A stretch of DNA of 64,000 bases from Strongyloides papillosus. Lineage: Eukaryota > Nematoda > Chromadorea > Rhabditida > Strongyloididae. The position numbers and the translations under genes were made by a program. The stretch lies in the NCBI GenBank assembly GCA_005656395.1, contig SRSI01000048.1, forward strand, positions 1,798,001 through 1,862,000. The letters are read 5' to 3'. Below, in pieces: positions 35,169-45,090 of this stretch (positions are counted from its first letter, which is position 1; each line of letters starts with the position of its first letter). The notes beneath the pieces were generated by a model. That model worked only from the letters and a program-made list of their open reading frames with translations. It did no database searches and was not told where the DNA came from.

Positions 35169-36788
35169 TTAATTAAAAATATTCTGAACTACACATTTGT
35201 ATTTCTTCCACTGAGTTATATCGTTAAAAAATATATATTTCCCCGTTGTATCATGAAGATACTTTAAAAATCTTTCGGAGTACCTTTTGACAAGTTCCCT
35301 GTAGAAATTCTTACTTTGATCACCGGAATAAAAATATCTTTGGCCAACAACGAAAAGTCTAATTGATTCAGGAATTTCAATTATAGGATTTCCGTTTGTT
35401 ATAAAAACTTTAAGATTTCTAAAAGCATTGAGACATTCACTATCTTTGAAAGCTCCATCATAGAATGTTAACATCTTAATATTAGGCATATGGTAACTTA
35501 GTGTTTCTGTTATTTGACTTGACAAGTGATAACCATTAAATAATTCCAATCTTTCAACGGTATCAGGCATTAGAGATCCAAAAAACATTAAATTGTTTCC
35601 TAACATTTTCTCAGAATACTCACCACTCTTACCAGAACTTTCCAAATAGTATAATGTAACTTTTTTTAATTTTCTGCAATTCCTAAGTGAATACCTTTTA
35701 AGATCTAACATGCAAGTATCTTTGGTATCTTCATCGATGTTAAAATAATAAAGTGACAACTTTAACGTTTCTAAATTATCATAAGAACTAAAGGTTTTCA
35801 TACACTTCAAGAATGATTTTGAATTACCAATAACTTGTGCATCAAATGTTACCAAGTTATTTATTGAGAATTGCGTATTATCGCGACCTGTAATAGTTTT
35901 AAATATTTGTCGAATATCTAAATATCCTGAATCAAATTCTAATTTAATTTGAACACCCTGACGACTACAGAATCCATAAATTTTTTGGACATTTCTAACG
36001 AGAGCACTATTGTTAGGATGCACATTGCTAAAAATTACTGTGGCATTTCTTTTTTTTGCTAGATTTTTAATGAGATACTTTATAGTACTTCCGTTTCCAA
36101 ATGATCCAGAGTATGGGCTTCTATCTGGTGGAACATAGAAAAGAAGTTCGTTGAGATTAGGAAAACCTTGAAATGTATCCCGAATTCGTACGTCACGATC
36201 ACGCAAACCGTAGCAATCTTGCAAGATGCCTATGGGAAGTTCAATGCGTTTTACACTACCATGATTCAGATAGCTCAAGCATTCAAGTAACAATGAGCGT
36301 TGTTGAACGCTACATCCACATCTGAAGTGCAAATTTTCTACATCGCTCCTTAACTGATGGTTTAACATAAATTCTCCGGCAATTGTTTGAAGTAACGATA
36401 CATGTTCCTCTCCAATGTATGTTCCAACATCGAGGTCAACATTAAAAATTATTCGATTTTTGTAGATAACTGTTTCCCCATAATATTGGCTTCCCTCTTC
36501 AAGTGTCTTGCAAGAACGGTTATCCTTGATAATGTTAATTCTTTCCAATATTGGTAGCTGGTAAACTTCATCTAAACCCGGCTTACAATTGATAGTTACA
36601 TAATGATCATCAAAAAGCCACTTAATATCTCTTCTAATTGAGTCCTCACTAATCAACAGATCAAGGTATCTGCATGTTTTCGCAAGATTTTCAATATCGT
36701 TTAATTTTACAACATATTGCAAGATACTTTTCCTAACTCCATCAACTTTCATTAAGTCGATAAATGATAATTTCTCTGTAGCATCCAT
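35169..36788 (-). CDS. F-box-like protein, copy 2
   Basis: Single exon, 539 residues. The N-terminus (LSFIDLMKVDGVRKSILQYV, then DIENLAKTCRYLDLLIS) aligns position by position with the F-box-like start of the gene at 6609-8231. Shared later motifs include YDNLETLKLSLYYFNI, SLRNCRKLKKVTLYYLE, LMPDTVERLELFNGYHLSSQ and the C-terminal FFNDITQWKKYK. The body is therefore the same irregular leucine-rich fold. The role proposed is SCF substrate adaptor, by family analogy. Sequence divergence between the copies is high, so the duplication is old. The opposite orientation and 27-kb separation rule out a simple recent tandem copy. Confidence 0.75.
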   Translation of the reverse strand: MDATEKLSFIDLMKVDGVRKSILQYVVKLNDIENLAKTCRYLDLLISEDSIRRDIKWLFDDHYVTINCKPGLDEVYQLPILERINIIKDNRSCKTLEEGSQYYGETVIYKNRIIFNVDLDVGTYIGEEHVSLLQTIAGEFMLNHQLRSDVENLHFRCGCSVQQRSLLLECLSYLNHGSVKRIELPIGILQDCYGLRDRDVRIRDTFQGFPNLNELLFYVPPDRSPYSGSFGNGSTIKYLIKNLAKKRNATVIFSNVHPNNSALVRNVQKIYGFCSRQGVQIKLEFDSGYLDIRQIFKTITGRDNTQFSINNLVTFDAQVIGNSKSFLKCMKTFSSYDNLETLKLSLYYFNIDEDTKDTCMLDLKRYSLRNCRKLKKVTLYYLESSGKSGEYSEKMLGNNLMFFGSLMPDTVERLELFNGYHLSSQITETLSYHMPNIKMLTFYDGAFKDSECLNAFRNLKVFITNGNPIIEIPESIRLFVVGQRYFYSGDQSKNFYRELVKRYSERFLKYLHDTTGKYIFFNDITQWKKYKCVVQNIFN

Positions 36789-37670
36789 AATTTACAACCG
36801 ATAGTAAAAGTAAGTAAAACGGTAGAGACAAAAAAGAGAATAGAAAGAGTACTAGATCTAATAGAATGTTGAAAGATAAAAATGTGAATATTTTTTTTCT
36901 CTTCTTTAATATAATATTATAATTGCTTGATGATATGGTGAGGTGTCTGTTTAACGGCTTTGAGAGACAAAAAAGCATGACGCGATTGCTTGAAACAAAG
37001 CTTTTGTGAGACATCATTTGTCAAAAGAATATTCTTTTCTCTTGACCTTAATATATCAGAGCTTGGAATATATGATAACTCTATCAATTAATTCCTTATT
37101 ATTTTTTCAATTATCATCGATATTTATGTTGTAACAAGGGTATATACACCTCTACATGATATTCTTGTGAATGGTATTATGATCATCAACCAATTATTGT
37201 TATGTAACTTTATGTATAATGCCTTTGACAAATGGTTACTAATATAATAAAAAAAATAATTCAATAATATATCATGATGAGATAGTTGACAGAATAGAAG
37301 AGGATAAAGATATACCATATTATGGGGTCAAATAAAATTTTTGCTTAAAGTAAAATTAAATTAAGTTAATAATGGAGGAATATAATTTGAATTTTGTTTA
37401 GTTTGAAAGAAAATTTTATTTTTTTCACAATATTACTCTACCACATAAAATTTAAATAATTTTTGTAGTGTTTTTAATTTTAAATTGGTGATATTCAAAT
37501 ACAATAACTACAGTTAGATGATAATAATTATGATTTTAAATTTTATTAATTTACATTTACAATTGTTTGTAATAGTCAAATAATTAAAAAGTAAATTAAC
37601 TTAAATAATATGAATTTTTTACATTTTTTTTTTAAATTTTAAATTGTTGTATAACCAACGATTTTTTCAA
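36789..37670. other. Divergent promoter region
   Basis: Between F-box-like copy 2 (-) and the GT14 gene (+). It contains promoters for both. I see no gene or repeat. Confidence 0.5.
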
Positions 37671-39312
37671 ATGGAACACTATAGGATGATATTAATTCGT
37701 ATGGTTCTGTTGCAACAAAAGAAATTGTTTAAAATAGTAAAAAAAAGTTTTCCAAAAGTGGTATCAATTAAGTTATATATTTTAATAATTATCGCAATAA
37801 TAAATGCTTTGGTTCTATCATGTCTTACTGGTTTGACGATTCATTTTTATCATCAATATTATCAAATTTTCAATGAAATAGGAATTGAATATGATTTGTC
37901 AATTAATAATGTATCTTTTTTCTCTGAGGTAGAAAACAAAAGCATTCCTGTACTGTGGAAACATCCATTAGTTTCAAATATTAATTGCGGTGCTTTATTA
38001 AATGGAGATACAAGTTACATTATGAAAGAATCAAAGGAATTCAAAAAAATTAAATATCTCCAGAATACATTTTCAACATTATGCGAAGATATCAGAAAAA
38101 GGGGACATTATCCTGATAAGCCATTATCACAAGAAGAGGCTGACTTTCCGATAGCTTACATAAGAACTATATATGCGGTATTGTTTTTATTCATATTTTC
38201 TTAAAATTTATATTTTTTTAGGATTACCTTACATTAGAATACCAATTTTTATTAACTTATGCACCTCAAAATTATTATTGTTTTATTATTGATAAGAAAC
38301 AACCAGCTGATTTTCACAGTAAGATATATGCATTGGCAAATTGTTTCAAGAATGTCCATATAATACATAATCGCTATCAGATGAATTCAATTGGTTTAAA
38401 TGTAAACAGTGCGAATTATGATTGTATGAGATATCTTAATGATAAAAACTATAAATACCTAGTGGTGTTAAATGTAAGTTTTCTGAGTATAATACTATTT
38501 TTTTCAATTATTTCAGAATGATGATATGCCTTTAAGGACAAACAGAGAACTTGTAGAAATTTTTAAAATTTACAATGGATCAATTGATATTGAGTATGGA
38601 GATCCAGGACTACATTATAATAGGATTGATCTTAATTTAAATTGGTCCCTTGGACATCTTGAAATATTTAAAGAAGGTAGGAATAAGTTTTAGAAAATGT
38701 TTAATATTATTCATTACCTTAGGTGATCCAAGGAAATTTGATAGTAAAATATTATCATCACAACTTGAATTTCAAAAAGGTTTTGTTGAAATATCTTACC
38801 CAAAGAAGACAGTTAAATATTTAGTTGAGGAATTGAATTTAACAAAGTTTTTTAAACAATTAGATGATATGGAACTTTATGCTAATGATGAAATAGGTTT
38901 TCAAACTTTGATTGCAAATGAATATCTTAATATTCCTGGGAGAATTGATGCAGATTGTCTTAAAAAAGATTATTTCTTTAAAGATTCATACATAACTAGA
39001 TATGTGAAATGGATTGATAGTGGATATTGTGATAGACATGAAACTCGTCATAATATTTGTCTTCAAAATATAAAAACACTACATTTACTAAAAAAGGTAC
39101 CACATTTGTTTGTAAATAAATTTAAAAGTGAATTTGATTTTGGAGGTTTAACATGTTGGGTTGAGTATATGTATAACAGAACATACTTTGAGCATCATAA
39201 ACCAATAAATAAATCATTTTATGAAAATCTTTCTCTGGTGAAGTATGGAAATTTGAAAAACTATATTAAAGATAAGGAACAACTATGTGAGATGTCAAGA
39301 AGTAATAATTAA
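37671..39312 (+). CDS. GT14 branching-type glycosyltransferase
   Basis: Four exons, 37671-38177, 38222-38473, 38517-38676 and 38723-39312, with 43-46-bp introns, give 502 residues and consistent phase. It is a type II Golgi protein: a short basic cytoplasmic N-terminus, one membrane anchor at about residues 35-60, then a lumenal catalytic domain. The Branch (core-2/I-branching) family features are FPIAYIRTIYADYLTLEYQF, CFIIDKKQPADFHSK, NYKYLVVLNNDDMPLRTN (the conserved donor-site region), WSLGHLEIFKEG, and LYANDEIGFQTLIANEYL, which includes the probable catalytic acidic residue. Enzymes of this family add GlcNAc or xylose from the UDP-sugar to glycan chains. The precise acceptor cannot be told. 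Such genes are numerous in nematodes. It appears intact. Confidence 0.88.
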
Positions 39313-39384
39313 ATAATTTATGGCTTTTTTTGTTATTAGTCATTATATATATCCTCAAGTAATTACAATATAAAATAATTTTTA

Positions 39385-39837
39385 ATAAGAAATTCCACCA
39401 ACCTTCAGATTTTGGTGGTGTACACCATTTAGCAGTTTTATGATAGTGTGAAGTAATTTGACGAGTAAGTTCAGCTTTAGAATACTTATAAGAAGAATTA
39501 CTACCAAAAACTATTCTACTTTTTCCTTTAATAAGTGTAGCTGTTATTTGAAGGATAAAAATTTTATAATACATACTAATGATCATCCAACAGTCGTTAA
39601 AAGTGTCATGCATAAGAATCCTGATAACATAATGTGTCTTCCTTTTATTTTTGGTGATCGAAAATAAATAAATGATAATGATACTGAAAAATCATCTTCG
39701 AAGTTTGTCTTAAGGATGATACCTTCGCAATTTTGCTGATTGTTAAATCTTTCTATGTCTTCAACAGTGCTATACTTCTCCGTGATACCGTTGATGTGTA
39801 TTTTTAATCCGTAGAATAATATTTGTCGTTTCCATAT
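39385..39837 (-). pseudogene. Decayed or unrecognised coding remnant
   Basis: Minus-strand sequence has coding character in two frames. A frame open from 39837 to a TGA at 39583 reads, in part, HINGITEKYSTVEDIERFNN and CEGIILKTNFEDDFSVSLSF, with no Met start. After a possible 36-bp intron (39541-39576) another frame reads LIKGKSRIVFGSNSSYKYSK and HYHKTAKWCTPPKSEGWW. The two parts do not join in one phase without passing the TGA. It lies tail to tail with the GT14 gene. I do not recognise the family. It is either a pseudogene or a gene whose exons I have not resolved. Confidence 0.4.
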
Positions 39838-40286
39838 TTAGAGAAAGGTTTATTGAAATCTTATATATTCAACACAAACAAAGGATAAACAAAAAAATAA
39901 TGTATTTTATAATTAGTATAAGAGAAAATTATTACTTCATATCTTTTTTATCAAGACCTTTTGTAATCCTTTTTTGCTAACAAGGTGATTGGATTTTATT
40001 TTTTTAATAAATCATCAAATAGTATGAGTTTGCATTAATTGGTGTTTATTGGAAAATTTATTTTGTTGATACTATATCTCAAGAATTTGTTCTTTATTTT
40101 GTGAATCGAATTTTAAAGTGATGTTTTTACTACATTTTGATATACTCCATATTTTAAGGTATTACTTAAAAGTCTATCAATTTTGCTATCATTAAATAAC
40201 TCTGCATTTCTAGTCCTATTTATTTAATAATGAATAAATAAAGAAAATATTTACAAAAATATACAAATAAATATACAAAACAACAA
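39838..40286. other. Intergenic, nothing recognised
   Basis: AT-rich, no gene seen. Confidence 0.45.
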
Positions 40287-41505
40287 TTACACATCCCTCT
40301 TCTTTGATCTATGAACATTCCTTAAACCACTAACTTTTTTTAGTTGATGGATTTTGTACATTTGAGACTCTGGAACTTGATGGTATTCAATCGTAGACAT
40401 GAGATGAGTTGTAGTATCATAACAAATTAATTTCGAAGTATTGTCTATATTTGTCTCACTTATTATTTCAAGATTTGTCCAATCTAATTCATTCTTGGAA
40501 TTTTCCATATCCTGTTGGATTGCTTTTGCCCATTTATTTTTCCATCTGTTGTAACCATCATCAGAGTAAGGTATGCCTATTGCAGAAGTAAAGTCGTTTG
40601 ACCGGTATCTAGGGTGTCTCTCAGTTAAATACTCAGTATCCATGACAGAATCTTCACTGTCTGTAACCATTTGAGAATTGTTGCTGTCATCGTCACTTTC
40701 TATAGATGACAATACGACATCCCCGTTATTTCTGTTTTCGTTAGCTTTTTTCTCTCTATCAAGAGGCTTACAGTACGACTTATTATTATTATCAAAATCA
40801 TCCAGGAAGACACTCTGTGTATCCATCAAAGTAGTTGCTTCCTCCCTGAGATCGTCCCCAACTTGATCACAGTTACCACAAACTACTTTTTTTCTATTAC
40901 TATGACCTAAGGAATAACCATCAGGGAGGGTAGGAAATATTGGCTTACTATCCTCTGACGATGTCGATTTTATAGATATTGCACCAAAGGACTTTCTGTC
41001 ACTATCATCCGAAATGCTGATAGTTTCAATATTCCTCTCGGATGATGGAATTCTCTCCATCGAGTTTTGGAGAGATTTGATGTCACTTTCAGGAGACGGT
41101 ATCCCTTCATCCGGGACTTCCTTATACTGTTTTAAAGCAGATTTCAACAAGTTAATTTGCTCACTAGATATTCGACTGTCATTAGGTTGGTCATTTCTCC
41201 TGAAAAGAAATTTAATTAAACGAGGAAACAACAAGAATATAAACATACCTGCCAATTAATTGGTTAAACGTTGATTTGCCTTCAAATCTACTTATATCTT
41301 TTAAGTAACCCTACAAAAAAATTAATAACCACTAAAAAAGATTAAATAAAAAAGATACAGATAACGATTCCAAACTTTGAATAGTAATCTGACCAAATCG
41401 ATCATCCCACTGGCAGATATAGAAAGTATCCAATAAATCACTTTCATTTCTTGTTAATTCAATCTTTCCAAGGACCATATATAATATACGACGAGTATTA
41501 GGCAT
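40287..41505 (-). CDS. Unknown Ser/Asp-rich protein
   Basis: Three exons, 41505-41359, 41310-41249 and 41199-40287, with introns of 48 and 49 bp, give 373 residues. The N-terminus MPNTRRILYMVLGKIEL and FYICQWDDRFGQITIQ looks folded. Residues about 90-260 are polar and probably disordered (repeated Ser/Asp/Glu, for example SSIESDDDSNNSQM). A second compact part near the end contains YNRWKNKWAKAIQQDMENSK and LICYDTTTHLMSTIEYHQVP. The basic tail KKRDV could act in nuclear import. A further 5' exon is possible: the frame remains open before the Met after a putative intron at about 41511-41553. I do not recognise a family. Confidence 0.6.
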
Positions 41506-41947
41506 AACTAAAATAATCAATGAAATATTTGATAATAAAGATATTGTACTCTGTGTGCAATTGAAATGGCTTGAGAGGATGACAAGATAAATTTCCAAAG
41601 AACATTCGCTTCAGAAGAGGATAGTGCGTTCTAAAAAATTAGTACATTTTAATTTGGTGTGGAATCGTGTGGAATTTTTTATTTGTATATTGTGAGATAG
41701 TTGTGAATTTGTTTGTTTATCAGTTATTTAGTGGATAGTTATTATTTTATTTAACTGAAATTGTTATACATCAGTTAATAAGGTTAAAAGTTTTTTTGAG
41801 AATGGTGAATTCGAATTAATTTTCTTTATCAGTAGAAAAATTTATGAAATACTAACAAGATGAGAGATATTATGGTAGATGCATTTATACTTATAGAATT
41901 GATAGATATTGGAAATAAAAAAATGCCATTGATTAGTTAATTCCACT

Positions 41948-42789
41948 TCATTTACCTCTGTATCTTTTATTTGTAAACCAATTGTAAACTTTCTTAACAG
42001 AGACTATCTTTTCTTGAAAACGACCGGTAGCTTCTTTCAAAATTTCGGCAATAACGTTCGATTGGTATTTAGACGAGAATAATACTTTTTCATACCATCT
42101 CTCTAGTATAGGAGCTTCTACCATTTTATTGAATATAATCCGCTTACATGAAGCTGGAGTAGTGCTTTGAGGAAGTCTTGTTGTTGTTACAGATGATTTT
42201 TCACCATCAGAGAAAGAGGTAGATGGAACCTCATCAGAAGGTGATTGAATTTGATTGAAAAATTTTTTATATGGTGTTGGGTGTAATTGGAAAAACTTTG
42301 GTAGGGCCATTTCTGTTGAAGGATCGTAATAAGCTAATGCCTTGTCTGATATTGTTTGTTTTGAAGTTTTTTGTCTATATCGTTTAGGTATTTCATTTAT
42401 AAGGCAGTTGTATTGTGATAATGTATATGGGAGATTGTTTAATTCTTCGACAATAACATCATTGATGCAGTTGGAATATGAATACTGTAATGTTTAAATT
42501 GAATTATTGTTTATTCTATCTATAGCCTTCCGAAATAAATGCGAGTTATAAAAATGTTTACTCTTAATTTGATAAAAAAAATCATTCTCTCGATATTGTA
42601 TAAAAAAACATTTTTTTAAACAGTAGCTGCAACAGATTCCTGTTTAAAGTATTTCTTTCCTCAAATTTCCAAAATTTCTATGTAAATAGATCATTAAAAG
42701 GCAAACGATCACCAAAACATACTTACGAACACAACTTTAAATTGTTTCACGTTCCCGATAACATTCCTCAAGATTTCCAACAGTAGCAT
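41948..42789 (-). CDS. Atypical homeodomain protein
   Basis: Two exons, 42789-42727 and 42484-41948, separated by a 242-bp intron (GTAAGT...TTACAG), give 199 residues. The last ~55 residues form a homeodomain: helix 1 around LERWYEKVLFSSKYQ, helix 2 around NVIAEILKEATG, and recognition helix VKKVYNWFTNKRYRGK with the invariant W, F, N and R. The protein ends within a few residues of helix 3. VYNWF resembles HNF1/HMBOX-type homeodomains, and the N-terminal ~50 residues (INDVIVEELNNLPYTLSQYN) could be a small helical domain like those found ahead of that class, but this is not certain. It is probably a sequence-specific transcription factor. The frame upstream of the chosen Met is open and hydrophobic, so the exact start is uncertain. 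Confidence 0.65.
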
Positions 42790-43953
42790 TGTGATTGGAA
42801 AAACAATAAGTAGAGACAAAATAATCCACCTCCGGATACTTAAAAAAAGCTCTAAAAAAATAAATAAAGTTTTTTTTTAAAATGGCATGTAGTTAATATA
42901 GATATTGTTACAACATTATTACAACAATATAGGAGACAGATTTGCGTAAAATGTAGTAAACTTTTATCACCTAATAAAACAAAAATTTTTTTGGTTTGCG
43001 ACTAATTTTATCACAGTTAGTTCGCATATGAAAATTAAAATAATAAATAAAAAATTATTAAAGTAAGTTTCTATTTTTCTAATATTTTGTTCGCAACTTA
43101 TAACTTATGTTTTACTCCACAAAAATATTTCAAAATACAAGATTAAAATTTAATTTTTTATAAAGTTGTAAGCTTTTTTATAAAGTTCGTTTTTTAAACA
43201 TATCACTGTATATTTATTAATACGTTTCAATAGTTTGAATTATTATAAGTTTTTTTATGGAATTATGCTTATGTGAAGGGGCATCATATTTTTACATTGT
43301 CTTTCAAGATCATTTTTATGAAAAAGTTATTGTCGTTTGATAATTTTTTGCATTTTATGAGGAGTTGTCAAAATGTGTCCTATTTTTTTACGAATGATTT
43401 TAATAATAGTTTTCTATAAGAAAACAAATAAAATATAGTTTTTTAGCTTTTATTAAAATATTATTATTTAATGCATCATAAATATGATAAAATAATTTCT
43501 TTAATTTTAATTTTTAATAGTGAGGATGAGCCCCGTGGTATTATGTAAAGTTTTCGGATCAAGATAAAAACAATCACGGTAATGAATACTGTAACAATAA
43601 AAACATTTATTTAATTTACGAAAATCATCTAAGCTAAAAAGTAATTCGATCGTTAAGTATAATTGTTATCCATGTTAATTGTTATATATGTTAATTGTTA
43701 ATTTTATGCTGTTACTTATGATTGTTGTTAATATGTTATTTGTAGGCGAGACTACACAAATAAAAATATTTTACTAATGATCAAAATATATTTTATGTAA
43801 AAATGGTGAAAAAACATTAAATTCAATATTGTATAAATTTTTAATGCTTTTTATACAGTTCTTAAAACCTTCTTTTCTGATTATATATTTAATTTTAGTA
43901 GTATGTAAAGAATCTTCAATATCTAAAATTATAACATTTTTCCTTTTTAAGAA
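42790..43953. other. Intergenic, nothing recognised
   Basis: AT-rich region between the homeodomain gene and the small secreted peptide. A possible extra 5' exon of the homeodomain gene may begin near 42850. Confidence 0.45.
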
Positions 43954-44172
43954 ATGAAGATTATTTATATTATTTTGACTCTAGCTATTCTTAATATCAA
44001 CGTCTTTTGTCATAAAAGATTTCTTATTAAAACAATACCAATTTATTTTGACGCATGTACTAATCAAATCTGCTCAGATAAATGCCGTTATGTCGGTGAA
44101 CAGGTAGAATGCGAAAATAAATTTGTTTTTCCCTTTCAATTTGCTGAATGTCACTGTTTTACAATTTCGTAA
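43954..44172 (+). CDS. Small secreted six-cysteine peptide, defensin-like spacing
   Basis: Single exon, 72 residues. Residues 1-19 are a signal peptide (MKIIYIILTLAILNINVFC). The mature part has six cysteines at 35, 40, 44, 53, 66 and 68. The spacing is C-x4-C-x3-C-x8-C-x12-C-x1-C. The CxxxC plus CxC pair with this order is the signature of cysteine-stabilised alpha-beta peptides, which include antimicrobial defensins, so an antimicrobial or host-facing secreted role is possible. No Gly precedes Cys53, so the fit to canonical defensins is partial. I do not recognise the exact family. No propeptide cleavage motif is obvious beyond HKR at 20-22. Confidence 0.65.
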   Translation: MKIIYIILTLAILNINVFCHKRFLIKTIPIYFDACTNQICSDKCRYVGEQVECENKFVFPFQFAECHCFTIS

Positions 44173-44919
44173 AGAATTTAATTAACACTTTTTAATGTTT
44201 TACCAATGATTAATATATGAAAAGATTCAGAAATAGTTGGAAGTAAAATGTAATCTATAACATTGAACATTTCAACACTGTCAAGAAAAATTCTCATATT
44301 AGATATTTGTTCTTTTTATACTATTTAAATCTGTATTTTCACAACTGTATCATATTCATTTTATTATTTAATACTTTATGTTTATAAAACTTATTTATAA
44401 TTTTTGAGTTAGAAAATATCGACTATTTAGAAAAATTTATAATTTTTAGAATTCTAAAAGAAATTTTTACAATCAATAGTTAACTTAAACTCATCATACA
44501 AAAGCACACATAAAAAGTGTTCTTGATGATATTAAAGAATTAAATATTATCTGTTAAAATAGATATTAACCTTTTTGAGTTAATCACAAGTTTAAATAAA
44601 TAACTATTTATAATAAGTATAAAAAATAAATAAAGTATTTATTAAATTACCTCATTACTCCAAATTTTTACTTTTCAAATGAATCATAAAACAAAAAATT
44701 CCATTTAGTTTTACAAAATTTATTCGAAAGACAAAACTACAAAAAAGCGACTAAAAAAGCGGTTTTTTTAAAAAATAATATAGCCTGTTATGGGGCAAAA
44801 CATTTAAGACTCGTTTTCCTCTCTAAGTTGGAAAAAATATTCTCAGCGACTTTTTAATAATAAAAATTGATAAAATTTGAGGAAAGTTATGTTAAACACA
44901 ATGTTAATTTTTACGAGAA
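44173..44919. other. Intergenic, nothing recognised
   Basis: AT-rich flank up to the DIRS-type element. Confidence 0.5.
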
Positions 44920-44935
44920 ATAATACTACGTTTTC

Positions 44936-45033
44936 AAACTAGTTTACTTTCCAGTTATCTTGCTATAAGGTTCCCATTGTCTCGTACCGATATTGTACGT
45001 ATAAATACACACTTTTTTACCTGATCCGCCATT
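44936..45033 (+). repeat. DIRS left inverted terminal repeat
   Basis: 98 bases, starting AAACTAGTTTACTTTCCAGT and ending CTGATCCGCCATT. It is the exact reverse complement of 49266-49363. The first ORF starts 58 bases further in. Confidence 0.95.
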
Positions 45034-45090
45034 TTCTTTTCTATTGTCTCGATATCTGTACGTATATTGTAATCAAATTGTTTATCTATC

